Both the position numbers and the translations under genes were made by a program. The notes beneath the pieces are model-generated. The model did no database searches. It worked only from the letters and a program-made list of their open reading frames with translations, and was not told the DNA's origin. Below are positions 1-7,307 of a stretch of 20,192 bases of DNA, in pieces (position 1 is the first letter of the stretch; every line of letters begins with the position of its first letter). The stretch covers positions 1 through 20,192 of the forward strand of contig JBFXHL010000042.1 in the NCBI GenBank assembly GCA_050177075.1, in the 5' to 3' direction. Source of the DNA: UBA2239 sp050177075 (GTDB lineage Bacteria > Pseudomonadota > Gammaproteobacteria > Burkholderiales > UBA9220).

Positions 1-323
1 ACATGATTTTCGACATCGGCCCCAAGAGCGCGCAGGAACTGGCCGACATCATCGCCAAGGCCGGCACCATCGTGTGGGACGGCCCCGTGGGCGTGTTCGA
101 GTTCGACCAGTTCGGCGAAGGCACCAAGACCGTTTCCATGGCCATCGCCAACGCCAAGGGCTTCAGCCTGGCCGGCGGCGGCGATACCATCGCCGCCATC
201 CAGAAGTACGACATCTACGACAAGGTGTCCTACATTTCCACCGCCGGCGGTGCCTTCCTCGAATACCTCGAAGGCAAAATCCTGCCCGCCGTGGACATCC
301 TGGAGAAGCGCGCCAAGGGTTGA
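1..323 (+). CDS. pgk: Phosphoglycerate kinase, C-terminal part (5' end outside window)
   Basis: This is the last ~107 residues of phosphoglycerate kinase, the cytosolic enzyme that interconverts 1,3-bisphosphoglycerate + ADP and 3-phosphoglycerate + ATP in glycolysis and, in the reverse direction, the Calvin cycle. The reading frame is already open at base 1. The ATG at position 3 (MIFDIGPKS) is an internal methionine, because full-length Pgk is about 390-400 residues. Visible family motifs are DIGPKS, the conserved TIVWDGPVGVFE segment, the nucleotide-binding GGGDT loop and the C-terminal STAGGAFLEYLEG block. It ends 162 bp before pyk on the same strand, as expected for the gap-pgk-pyk-fba order common in Betaproteobacteria. 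Identity is very secure; only the start is missing. Confidence 0.96.
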   Translation, partial: MIFDIGPKSAQELADIIAKAGTIVWDGPVGVFEFDQFGEGTKTVSMAIANAKGFSLAGGGDTIAAIQKYDIYDKVSYISTAGGAFLEYLEGKILPAVDILEKRAKG

Positions 324-419
324 TTCTTGCGGATGTGTCGGGCCAATAGGTTTTCTCGGCGGTAGCCGGAAGCGCTAGGCCCGATTCTTTCGCCAAGGTG
401 TAATATCTTCGTTGCCGCA

Positions 420-439
420 GCCCCCCGGGAAGAGGGGGC
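420..439 (+). other. GC-rich hairpin in the pgk-pyk spacer
   Basis: A 6-bp all-GC stem (420-425 with 434-439, loop 426-433) lies in the 162-bp spacer between pgk and pyk. It is about 46 bases before the pyk start and is not followed by a T run, so it is not a convincing intrinsic terminator. It could modulate read-through or mRNA processing between the two genes. A TAATAT sequence at 401-406 could serve as a -10 box for pyk, but no good -35 accompanies it. Nothing else in the spacer is recognisable. Confidence 0.3.
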
Positions 440-485
440 GGACACACGCTTAACGTTTCGTGTCAGGGACCCGAGGAAATAGAGA

Positions 486-1925
486 ATGCTACGCAGAACC
501 AAAATTGTCGCCACCCTGGGCCCGGCGTCGGACGACCAGGAAGTGCTGTACAACATGATTCAGGCCGGGGTGGACGTCGTTCGCCTCAATTTCTCTCATG
601 GCACCGCGGAGGATCATATCCGCCGCGCCGAGCAGGTTCGCTCCATCGCCCGCGCCCGTGGCCGGGCCGTCGGCGTGCTGGTGGACCTGCAGGGGCCGAA
701 AATCCGGATCGGCAAGTTCGAGAGCGGCAAGATTCAGCTCGCCAAGGGCGACCGTTTCATCCTTGACGCCGAATGCAAGCTGGGCAACCAGGAGCGGGTC
801 GGCCTCGATTACAAGGACCTGCCCCGGGACGTGCGCCGCGGCTCCACGCTGCTGCTGGACGACGGCCGCATCCAGATGTGGGTGGAGAAAGTCGAAGGCG
901 CCGAGATCATCTGCAAGGTGACCCAGGGCGGCGTGCTGTCCAACAACAAGGGCATCAACCAGCAGGGGGGCGGCCTTTCCGCGGCGGCCCTGACCGAGAA
1001 GGACATGGAGGACATCAAGACGGCGGCGGCCCTCAAGGCCGACTACATCGCGGTGTCCTTTCCCCGCGACGCCAGCGACATGCTGCTGGCCCGCCGCCTG
1101 ATGCAGGCCGCCGGCGGCAAGAGCCTGCTGGTGGCGAAGATTGAGCGCGCCGAAGCCATCGTCAATCTGGAAGAAATTCTCGACGCCACCGACGCCATCA
1201 TGGTGGCCCGGGGCGATCTCGGCGTGGAAGTGGGCGACGCTGCCGTGCCGGCGCTGCAGAAGCGCATGATCCGCGAGGCCCGCAACAAGAACAAGCTGGT
1301 GATCACCGCCACCCAGATGATGGAATCCATGATCACCAACCCCATCCCCACTCGTGCCGAGGTGTCCGACGTCGCCAACGCGGTGATCGACGGCACCGAT
1401 GCGGTGATGCTGTCGGCCGAAACCGCCGCCGGCCAGTACCCGGTGGAAACGGTGGAAGCCATGAACCGGGTCTGCATCGAGGCGGAAAAGGAGCGGGAGT
1501 CGTCCTTCACCGACTACCGGCTGAGCCAGGAATTCAACCATATCGACGAATCCATCGCCATGGCGACCATGTTCACCGCCTATCACCTGAACGTGAAGGC
1601 CATCGCCGCCATGACCCAGACCGGCTCCACCGCCCTGTGGATGTCCCGCCTCGGCGCCGACGTGCCGATCTACGCCTTGACGCCGGAAGTGGAAACTCGT
1701 AGAAAGGTAACCCTGTTCCGCGGCGTGTATCCGATCAACTTCAAGCCCAACACCAACGACAGCGAACAGGTCCTCAAGGAGGGCGTGGACGAATTGCGTC
1801 GTCGCGGCGCGGTGCGGGACGGTGATCTGATCATCCTGACCATCGGCGAACCGGTGGGCAAGTCCGGCGGTACCAACACCATGAAAATCGTCCGGGTGGG
1901 CTCTGACCAGCCCCTTATCAAGTAA
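486..1925 (+). CDS. pyk: Pyruvate kinase
   Basis: Pyruvate kinase transfers phosphate from phosphoenolpyruvate to ADP, giving pyruvate and ATP, the last step of glycolysis in the cytosol. The 479-residue product has the normal bacterial length. Visible are the N-terminal RRTKIVATLGPAS strand, NFSHG at residues 35-39, the catalytic KIE motif with Lys218 and Glu220, and ARGDLGVE with Asp244. Also present are the TATQMMESM and PTRAEVSDVANAV segments and a C-terminal allosteric domain ending in a TNTMKIVRV strand. The start is supported by GAGG at 473-476 upstream of ATG 486. It lies between pgk and fba on the same strand, with 26 bp to the fba start, and is probably co-transcribed with fba. Identity is secure; whether it is the only isozyme cannot be told. 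Confidence 0.97.
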   Translation: MLRRTKIVATLGPASDDQEVLYNMIQAGVDVVRLNFSHGTAEDHIRRAEQVRSIARARGRAVGVLVDLQGPKIRIGKFESGKIQLAKGDRFILDAECKLGNQERVGLDYKDLPRDVRRGSTLLLDDGRIQMWVEKVEGAEIICKVTQGGVLSNNKGINQQGGGLSAAALTEKDMEDIKTAAALKADYIAVSFPRDASDMLLARRLMQAAGGKSLLVAKIERAEAIVNLEEILDATDAIMVARGDLGVEVGDAAVPALQKRMIREARNKNKLVITATQMMESMITNPIPTRAEVSDVANAVIDGTDAVMLSAETAAGQYPVETVEAMNRVCIEAEKERESSFTDYRLSQEFNHIDESIAMATMFTAYHLNVKAIAAMTQTGSTALWMSRLGADVPIYALTPEVETRRKVTLFRGVYPINFKPNTNDSEQVLKEGVDELRRRGAVRDGDLIILTIGEPVGKSGGTNTMKIVRVGSDQPLIK

Positions 1926-1951
1926 CCTTGTCTGAATCAACTGGAGGAACC

Positions 1952-3013
1952 ATGCTCGTTTCTATGCGTCAATTGCTCGACCACGCCGCTGAGCACGGCT
2001 ACGGCCTGCCCGCGTTCAACGTCAACAACCTGGAGCAGGTCCAGGCCATCATGGAGGCCGCTGCCGAGTGCGACGCGCCCGTGATCATGCAGGGCTCCGC
2101 CGGTGCCCGCAAATACGCCGGCGAAGCCTACCTGCGCCACCTGATTTCCGCCGCCATCGAAGCCCACCCCAACATTCCCGTGGTGATGCACCAGGACCAC
2201 GGCGCGAGCCCCGCCGTGTGCATCCAGGCCATCCGTTCCGGCTTCTCCTCCGTGATGATGGACGGCTCCCTGCTGGCTGACGGCAAGACCCCGTCCAGCT
2301 TCGACTACAACGTGGACGTGACCCGCAAAGTGGTTGAAATGTCCCACGCCGTCGGCGTCTCCGTGGAAGGCGAACTGGGCTGCCTCGGTTCCCTGGAATC
2401 CGGCCACGGCGAGAAGGAAGACGGCCACGGCGCCGAGGGTGAATTGTCCCATGACCAGCTGCTGACCGACCCCAACGAGGCCGCCGAATTCGTCAAGGCC
2501 ACCAATCTGGATGCCCTGGCCATCGCCATCGGCACTTCCCACGGCGCCTACAAGTTCACCAGCAAGCCCACCGGCGCCATCCTGCGCATCGACCGCATCA
2601 AGGAAATCCATGCCCGCATCCCCAGCGTGCACCTGGTGATGCACGGTTCTTCCTCCGTGCCCCAGGACTGGCTGGAAATCATCAACAACTACGGCGGCGA
2701 CATGGGCCAGACCTACGGCGTGCCCGTGGAAGAGATCGTGGAAGGCATCAAGCACGGCGTGCGCAAGGTGAACATCGACACCGACCTGCGCATGGCTTCC
2801 ACCGGCGCCATCCGCAAGTACCTGGCGGAGAACAAGAAGGACTTCGATCCCCGCAAGTACTACACCGCCGCCAAGAAGGCCATGAAGGATATCTGCAAGG
2901 CACGCTACGAAGCTTTCGGCGCTGCCGGCATGGCCTCCAAGATCAAGCCCATCTCCCTCGACGACATGGCCGCCCGCTATGCCAAGGGCGAGCTGAACGC
3001 CGTGGTGAAGTAA
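1952..3013 (+). CDS. fba: Class II fructose-bisphosphate aldolase (CbbA/Fba type)
   Basis: This zinc-dependent class II aldolase joins dihydroxyacetone phosphate and glyceraldehyde 3-phosphate to fructose 1,6-bisphosphate, and in the Calvin cycle can also form sedoheptulose 1,7-bisphosphate. The 353-residue product fits the ~354-residue proteobacterial CbbA/Fba subgroup. Likely catalytic and metal residues are seen in VMHQDHG (His80, Asp82, His83), GTSHGAYKF (His197) and VMHGSSSVP (His231), followed by the phosphate-binding VNIDTDLRMA segment. I chose ATG 1952, preceded by GGAGG at 1943-1947, over an upstream in-frame TTG at 1928 that would add eight non-conserved residues. It closes the pgk-pyk-fba run and is followed by a strong terminator. 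Proximity to cbbR/cbbM suits a Calvin-cycle role, but the same enzyme serves gluconeogenesis. Confidence 0.96.
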   Translation: MLVSMRQLLDHAAEHGYGLPAFNVNNLEQVQAIMEAAAECDAPVIMQGSAGARKYAGEAYLRHLISAAIEAHPNIPVVMHQDHGASPAVCIQAIRSGFSSVMMDGSLLADGKTPSSFDYNVDVTRKVVEMSHAVGVSVEGELGCLGSLESGHGEKEDGHGAEGELSHDQLLTDPNEAAEFVKATNLDALAIAIGTSHGAYKFTSKPTGAILRIDRIKEIHARIPSVHLVMHGSSSVPQDWLEIINNYGGDMGQTYGVPVEEIVEGIKHGVRKVNIDTDLRMASTGAIRKYLAENKKDFDPRKYYTAAKKAMKDICKARYEAFGAAGMASKIKPISLDDMAARYAKGELNAVVK

Positions 3014-3039
3014 TCCCTCCATTAGGGAGTGGAATGAAG

Positions 3040-3066
3040 AAGGGAACCGCAAGGTTCCCTTTTTTT
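3040..3066 (+). terminator. Rho-independent terminator after fba
   Basis: A 9-bp perfect stem (AAGGGAACC at 3040-3048 with GGTTCCCTT at 3053-3061) has a GCAA tetraloop at 3049-3052. It runs into seven T residues (3060-3066). It lies 27 bp after the fba stop and should end the pgk-pyk-fba transcript. A smaller TCCCT/AGGGA stem at 3014-3028 precedes it. Confidence 0.92.
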
Positions 3067-3147
3067 ATGGCGCGCCGCCCGGCTTCTACCACCGCGATTG
3101 GAGTTGGGCTATCCTGCAATAGGCGCGAACGCCGAGAGGAGGAAGGC

Positions 3148-3822
3148 ATGAACGGATGGAAGAAGGGCATCGTGCTGTCGCTGGTTTGCCTACTGACAGC
3201 GTGCATGCCACCGGCGGCAACACTGGATCGGCGTACGGACGGGGATTGGGTGGCGGAACGCAGCTCGACGTGGTATCAGGAAAAAGACGAGTATGGCCGC
3301 TGGGTATGGCAGGAAAGGATAAGCTACACCACGTATTTCAAGGGAACCGCCGTCTCCCGGGAGGCCTATAACGGGACGAGCGGAAAACCCATATTGTCCG
3401 AATGGCTGCGCCCCCCTCCTGAAATGGCGGGAACCATGGCCGGAAAAGCTGAGCCGATGCTCTATTATCAAAGCCTTGTCGCCTGGGATCTCAAGCGGAA
3501 CGAGGCCCTGTGGCCCTCCGTCGGCAGGTCGGGGGACTCGCAAAAGGAGCGTTGCGGCAGCAGTGCCGCCTGCCTGGCCATGGACGAGAAAATTAGCTTG
3601 GACAGAAACCGGCTCGACCTCATGCAACGCGAACAGCGCAACATGAGCCAATGGCCGCGGCCGAATGCCTCGCAAGTCAGGCAAGCCATCCTGCCCGCGA
3701 CGGAGAGCCGAAAGCCGGCGGCCAGTCTCGAAAGCGTTTCCCCGGCGTTGCCCGCCATCCAGCAGCCGACGATCACGCCGCAGCCGGGCACGTATCCTGC
3801 GCCCGGCTATCATGTTCCTTGA
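3148..3822 (+). CDS. Putative lipoprotein of unknown function
   Basis: I do not recognise the family of this 224-residue protein. The N-terminus has charged residues, a hydrophobic stretch and a lipobox LLTAC at residues 15-19, so it should be cleaved and lipidated at Cys19 and anchored on the periplasmic side. The mature part starts with a Trp/Tyr-rich region (residues ~32-70, including WYQEKDEYGRWVWQE). A charged middle follows, with two cysteines near residues 133-140, and then a Pro/Gln-rich, probably disordered tail. ATG 3148 follows the strong ribosome site GAGAGGAGG; an upstream in-frame ATG at 3034 lies inside the fba terminator and would bury the signal sequence, so I reject it. It is 13 bp upstream of another exported protein, suggesting a two-gene unit. 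No function can be assigned. Confidence 0.8.
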   Translation: MNGWKKGIVLSLVCLLTACMPPAATLDRRTDGDWVAERSSTWYQEKDEYGRWVWQERISYTTYFKGTAVSREAYNGTSGKPILSEWLRPPPEMAGTMAGKAEPMLYYQSLVAWDLKRNEALWPSVGRSGDSQKERCGSSAACLAMDEKISLDRNRLDLMQREQRNMSQWPRPNASQVRQAILPATESRKPAASLESVSPALPAIQQPTITPQPGTYPAPGYHVP

Positions 3823-3835
3823 GCAAGGGGGGGCA

Positions 3836-4639
3836 ATGAAGACACATTACGGCAAGGGAGTCCTGGCGGTGGTGCTGATGCTACTCACGGTGGCATCGGT
3901 CATGGCGGGAGACCGTCAGCAATTGCAGCTCAAGGGGGAAAATGCCTTCGGTTTTACCCTGGAAACCGTGGACCGGAGCACGCTTGCCTTGGGGGTGGGT
4001 AAAACTTCCCTGGTGTTCGGCGACGGCGAGGCGGTCCGGGTGGGAGACAGCGTGTTTTGGGAGTTTCGTTTCCGCCGTTTCTTGCAGGAGGGGCAGAGTC
4101 GGACGGACGCCAAACCCCTGGCCATCGTCCGCCTGACGACGGATGGCCTCGGCAGGCTGCGTCAGGCCGAGTACGCCTTGACGGGCAATCAGGTGGCGGG
4201 GATTCCCGCCGACAGTCCGGCTTACGGCACCCTGGGGCTGATGGGCGAGGCCCTGGTCAATGGCTTGTACGAATTGCCCGGCGGCGAGGTCGGGGAGGGG
4301 GACGTCATGGCTCAAATGGGAGACTCCCTGGCGCGGGCAACGGGGGTGTTGCTGCGCTTGGGGGCGTTGCCGCCCGCCAATCTGCCGGTCAAGGCTGAGG
4401 CTTACGTGAACCGTGGCGGGCGACCGGCCATGAAGGGCAGCTTCAAGGGCGAGTGGGTCTTCCCCTTGGGTAGCGACAGGGTTTCCCTGAAGCCGGAGGG
4501 GGAATTGGTGCTGGACCGGGAATCGGGTTTGCCCCTCGAATTGTCTTTCCACATCGGCAGTTCCGCCGGGGATGTGAATTTCCGCTACCGTTTGAGCTTG
4601 CAGCCCAAAGTCCAGGCTGGAGGAAGCGTCAGCCGTTGA
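3836..4639 (+). CDS. Secreted protein of unknown function
   Basis: A 267-residue protein begins with a clear Sec signal peptide (MKTHYGKG then a hydrophobic core, likely cleaved after SVMA near residue 24) and has no other membrane segment, so it is probably periplasmic or outer-membrane associated. The mature part shows alternating short hydrophobic strands and repeated Gly, which suggests a beta-rich fold. I recognise no catalytic motif or named family. ATG 3836 follows the G-rich site AAGGGGGGG, 13 bp after the stop of the lipoprotein gene, so the two are probably translated from one message. Its stop lies only 6 bp from the convergent cbbR stop. A longer frame from 3665 overlaps the lipoprotein gene and lacks the signal peptide at its start, so it is not used. 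Confidence 0.8.
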   Translation: MKTHYGKGVLAVVLMLLTVASVMAGDRQQLQLKGENAFGFTLETVDRSTLALGVGKTSLVFGDGEAVRVGDSVFWEFRFRRFLQEGQSRTDAKPLAIVRLTTDGLGRLRQAEYALTGNQVAGIPADSPAYGTLGLMGEALVNGLYELPGGEVGEGDVMAQMGDSLARATGVLLRLGALPPANLPVKAEAYVNRGGRPAMKGSFKGEWVFPLGSDRVSLKPEGELVLDRESGLPLELSFHIGSSAGDVNFRYRLSLQPKVQAGGSVSR

Positions 4640-4645
4640 CACGGC

Positions 4646-5557
4646 TTAGCGGGCTGCCGTCATCAACAGGCGCGCTTCCTGAAGCAGAAAATCATGGAAG
4701 GCCTGGGCGGCGTGAGACAGGCGCTTGCCTTTGCGGTAAACCACGTACCAATGGCGCAGGATGGGAAAATCCACCACGTCCAATATCGCCAGCCGACCCG
4801 TTTCCAGCTCGAGGCCGACGGTATGCAGGGATACCACGGCCAGCCCCATGCCGGCGGCAACCGCCTGCTTCACCGCTTCGGTGGTGCTCATTTCCATGCC
4901 ATGGGGCGGCGCGATGCCGTGCTGGGTGAAAATGCGTTCCATGGCGATACGGGTGCCGGAGCCTTTCTCTCGCACCAGAAAGGTTTCCCCCCCCAGGCGT
5001 TCCACGGGGATGGCTTTCTCCGGCACCAAGGGGTGGCTGGGCGAGGCGATGACCACCAGCGGGTTGTCGAGAAAAGGCTCCGCCACCGACTCCGCCTCTT
5101 CCGGCGGCTGGCCCATGATGCCCAGGTCCATTTCGTTGTCGGCCAGCTGCTTGAGGAGTTTTTCCCGGTTGGCCACGTCCAGGTTGACGGTGATGTCCGG
5201 AAAGCGCTGGCAGAACACGGACAGCAACTGGGGAATGAAGTAGTTGGCGTTGCTCACCATGGAGATCACCAGCTTGCCCCGCTTCATGCCACGCAATGCT
5301 TCCAGCACGCTCTCCGCCTCGGCCAGCTGGCGACCGATTTCCCGGCTGTAGTGGAACATTTCCCGCCCGGCGTCGGTGAGATAAATTTTTTTCCCCAACT
5401 GCTCGAAGAGGGGGAGACCGATGCTTTCTTCCAGCTGCTTCACCTGCATGGAAACGGCGGGCTGGGACAGGTGCAGTTCTCCCGCCGCCCGGGTGTAGCT
5501 GCCGAGGCGAGCGACGGATTCGAAGACTTTGAGCTGGCGGAGGGTCAAATGAAGCAT
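4646..5557 (-). CDS. cbbR: LysR-type transcriptional regulator CbbR
   Basis: CbbR activates Calvin-cycle operons and responds to metabolites such as RuBP, phosphoenolpyruvate or NADPH, depending on species. This 303-residue protein has normal LysR length. The N-terminal winged helix-turn-helix covers residues ~1-60 (LTLRQLKVFESVARLGSYTRAA, then LSQPAVSMQVKQLEE). A linker helix follows, and a periplasmic-binding-like effector domain occupies ~90-290. The sequence LRQLKVFESVARLGSYTRAA and the divergent position 186 bp from cbbM both point to CbbR rather than another LysR protein. ATG 5557 is the start; the preceding ribosome site is weak (GAG), and an inverted repeat overlaps the start codon, so autoregulation is plausible. 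Its stop converges on the secreted-protein gene with a 6-bp gap. Confidence 0.92.
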   Translation of the reverse strand: MLHLTLRQLKVFESVARLGSYTRAAGELHLSQPAVSMQVKQLEESIGLPLFEQLGKKIYLTDAGREMFHYSREIGRQLAEAESVLEALRGMKRGKLVISMVSNANYFIPQLLSVFCQRFPDITVNLDVANREKLLKQLADNEMDLGIMGQPPEEAESVAEPFLDNPLVVIASPSHPLVPEKAIPVERLGGETFLVREKGSGTRIAMERIFTQHGIAPPHGMEMSTTEAVKQAVAAGMGLAVVSLHTVGLELETGRLAILDVVDFPILRHWYVVYRKGKRLSHAAQAFHDFLLQEARLLMTAAR

Positions 5558-5571
5558 AAGCTCAAGCTTAT
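5556..5571. promoter_or_regulatory. Inverted repeat over the cbbR start codon
   Basis: ATAAGCT at 5556-5562 and AGCTTAT at 5565-5571 form a perfect 7-bp inverted repeat with a 2-bp centre. It covers the cbbR start codon and its ribosome-binding region. Read as DNA it could be a LysR-type operator half. Read as cbbR mRNA it could mask translation. There is no experimental support. Confidence 0.35.
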
Positions 5572-5599
5572 CATAACAATCAGAATAATTGAGTATGAT
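5568..5599 (+). promoter_or_regulatory. Candidate CbbR-controlled promoter of cbbM
   Basis: This AT-rich patch stands out in a GC-rich genome and lies between divergent cbbR and cbbM. TATGAT at 5594-5599 resembles a sigma-70 -10 box and has no good -35 partner at 17 bp, as expected for an activator-dependent promoter. Two overlapping TNA-N7-TNA patterns, a CbbR half-site form known from the family, occur at 5580-5592 (TCA...TGA) and 5586-5598 (TAA...TGA). The nine bases GAGTATGAT (5591-5599) recur upstream of cbbQ at 7248-7256. TNA motifs are common in AT-rich DNA, so the operator assignment is tentative. Confidence 0.5.
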
Positions 5600-5693
5600 T
5601 TATGCGATGTCCGGGCTATAGTGCTTCAACTCCTCCGGAGCCAAGAGAAGCCGGGCCGCCGAAAGAGGACACAAATTTAACATGCAGGGGATT

Positions 5694-5720
5694 CCGCGAA
5701 AGCCCTCAACCATTTCGCGG
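5694..5720 (+). promoter_or_regulatory. Hairpin in the cbbM 5' leader
   Basis: CCGCGAAA (5694-5701) and TTTCGCGG (5713-5720) form a perfect 8-bp stem with an 11-base loop, ending 11 bases before the AGGAG ribosome site (5732-5736) of cbbM. If transcription starts just after the -10 box at 5594-5599, the leader is about 135 bases long. The hairpin could protect the mRNA of a highly expressed gene or tune translation. It has no T run and is not a terminator. Confidence 0.5.
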
Positions 5721-5743
5721 CAAATTAAAACAGGAGAGAAACC

Positions 5744-7123
5744 ATGGATCAATCCGCACGTTACGCTGATTTGAGCCTCAAGGAAGAGGATCTTATCAAG
5801 GGTGGCAAGCACATTCTGTGCGCCTACAAAATGAAGCCCGCCAGTGGCCACGGCTTCCTGGAAGTCGCCGCCCACTTCGCCGCCGAGTCCTCCACCGGCA
5901 CCAACGTCGAAGTGTGCACCACCGATGAGTTCACCAAGGGCGTTGACGCGCTGGTGTACTACATCGATGAAGCCACCGAGGAAATGCGCATCGCCTATCC
6001 GCTGGAGCTGTTCGACCGCAACGTGATCGACGGTCGCATGATGATGGTCTCCTTCCTGACGCTGACCATCGGCAACAACCAGGGCATGGGCGACTGCGAA
6101 TACGCCAAGATGTACGACTTCTACATGCCGGAAGAGGCCATCCGTCAGTTCGACTGCCCGGCCGTGAACATTGAGGAGATGTGGCGCATCCTCGGCCGCC
6201 CGGTCAAGGACGGCGGCTATATCTCCGGTACCATCATCAAGCCGAAACTGGGCTTGCGCCCCGAGCCTTTTGCCAAGGCGGCTTACCAGTTCTGGCTGGG
6301 TGGCGACTTCATCAAGAACGATGAGCCCCAGGGCAACCAGGTGTTCGCTCCGGTGAAGAAGACCATCCCCCTGGTGTACGACGCAATGAAGCGCGCCATG
6401 GACGAAACCGGCCAGGCCAAGCTGTTCTCCATGAACATCACCGCGGACGACCACTATGAAATGATGGCTCGCGCCGACTTCGCCCTGGAGACCTTCGGCC
6501 CGGACGCCAACAAGCTGGCCTTCCTGGTCGACGGCTACGTGGGCGGCCCCGGCATGGTGACCACCGCCCGCCGCCAGTACCCCAACCAGTTCCTGCACTA
6601 CCACCGCGCCGGTCACGGCGCCGTAACCTCCAAGCAGTCCAAGCGCGGCTACACCGCCTTCGTGCTGGCCAAGATGGCCCGCCTGCAAGGCGCCTCCGGT
6701 ATCCACGTCGGTACCATGGGCTACGGCAAGATGGAAGGCGAGGGCGACGACAAGATCATCGCCTACATGATCGAGCGCGACGAGTGCCAGGGCCCGGTCT
6801 ACTACCAGAAATGGTACGGCGTAAAGGCCACCACTCCGATCATCTCCGGCGGCATGAACGCTCTGCGTCTGCCCGGCTTCTTCCAGAACCTCGGCCACGG
6901 CAACGTGATCAACACCGCTGGTGGCGGCTCCTACGGCCACATCGACAGCCCTGCTGCCGGTGCCATCTCCCTGCGCCAAGCCTACGAGTGCTGGAAGGCC
7001 GGTGCCGACCCCATCGAATGGGCCAAGGAGCACAAGGAATTCGCCCGCGCTTTCGAGTCCTTCCCCCACGATGCCGACAAGCTGTTCCCCGGCTGGCGCG
7101 AAAAGCTGGGCGTGCACAAGTAA
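5744..7123 (+). CDS. cbbM: Ribulose-bisphosphate carboxylase, form II large subunit
   Basis: Form II RuBisCO fixes CO2 onto ribulose 1,5-bisphosphate, giving two 3-phosphoglycerate, and works as a large-subunit-only enzyme. The 459-residue product matches form II length, and its active-site residues fall at the Rhodospirillum rubrum numbering: Lys166 in GTIIKPKLGL, the carbamylated Lys191 with Asp193 and Glu194 in GGDFIKNDE, and loop-6 Lys329 in GTMGYGKMEGE. Other form II marks are HYHRAGHGA, ISGGMNALRLPGF and the GGGSYGHIDSPAAGA phosphate loop. ATG 5744 follows AGGAG at 5732-5736. The gene is divergent from cbbR, has its own terminator, and precedes the cbbQ-cbbO activase genes. No small-subunit gene is nearby, as expected for form II. 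Such enzymes suit high-CO2, low-O2 niches. Identification is as firm as sequence reading allows. Confidence 0.98.
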   Translation: MDQSARYADLSLKEEDLIKGGKHILCAYKMKPASGHGFLEVAAHFAAESSTGTNVEVCTTDEFTKGVDALVYYIDEATEEMRIAYPLELFDRNVIDGRMMMVSFLTLTIGNNQGMGDCEYAKMYDFYMPEEAIRQFDCPAVNIEEMWRILGRPVKDGGYISGTIIKPKLGLRPEPFAKAAYQFWLGGDFIKNDEPQGNQVFAPVKKTIPLVYDAMKRAMDETGQAKLFSMNITADDHYEMMARADFALETFGPDANKLAFLVDGYVGGPGMVTTARRQYPNQFLHYHRAGHGAVTSKQSKRGYTAFVLAKMARLQGASGIHVGTMGYGKMEGEGDDKIIAYMIERDECQGPVYYQKWYGVKATTPIISGGMNALRLPGFFQNLGHGNVINTAGGGSYGHIDSPAAGAISLRQAYECWKAGADPIEWAKEHKEFARAFESFPHDADKLFPGWREKLGVHK

Positions 7124-7149
7124 TCGATACCTCTGCAGTACCCTTCTCT

Positions 7150-7175
7150 ACCCCTGCTCGGCAGGGGTTTTTTTT
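7150..7175 (+). terminator. Rho-independent terminator after cbbM
   Basis: CCCCTGC (7151-7157) pairs with GCAGGGG (7161-7167) across a TCG loop, followed by eight T residues (7168-7175). Placed 27 bp after the cbbM stop, it should make cbbM largely monocistronic and separate its expression from cbbQ-cbbO. Confidence 0.93.
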
Positions 7176-7224
7176 GTCCGCGTAACATAAATAAGCTAAA
7201 TATTATGATTTTGATAAAAAACCC

Positions 7225-7256
7225 TGACTAGTTATTATGGAAATACTGAGTATGAT
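7225..7256 (+). promoter_or_regulatory. Candidate promoter of cbbQ-cbbO
   Basis: An AT-rich patch lies between the cbbM terminator and cbbQ. TATGAT at 7251-7256 is a good -10 box and sits in the same GAGTATGAT context (7248-7256) as the cbbM promoter region. A TNA-N7-TNA pattern (TGA...TTA, 7225-7237) lies where the -35 region and activator site would be, and no consensus -35 is visible. This suggests that cbbQO has its own CbbR-responsive start, with a leader of about 45 bases. The call rests on the shared block and is unproven. Confidence 0.45.
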
Positions 7257-7307
7257 GCTAGGGCATGCAGGAGAAGCCTGCCCGTCGCACCAGCCGAGGA
7301 AAAAGAC

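Noticed and set aside
324..485. Riboswitch or attenuator between pgk and pyk
   Set aside because: Only one 6-bp GC stem without a T run is visible; no known riboswitch core or leader peptide can be recognised.
489..1940. 483-codon minus-strand frame opposite pyk, and similar long frames opposite fba (1937-3052), cbbM (5600-7117) and the molybdoenzyme (16117-18015)
   Set aside because: All mirror well-identified genes, show no motif or ribosome site, and have the composition of codon-shadow translations.
1928..1951. Upstream TTG start for fructose-bisphosphate aldolase
   Set aside because: It would place the strong GGAGG ribosome site inside the coding region and add residues not typical of the family.
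3034..3147. N-terminal extension of the lipoprotein gene from ATG 3034
   Set aside because: It starts in the fba terminator stem and would move the lipobox away from the N-terminus.
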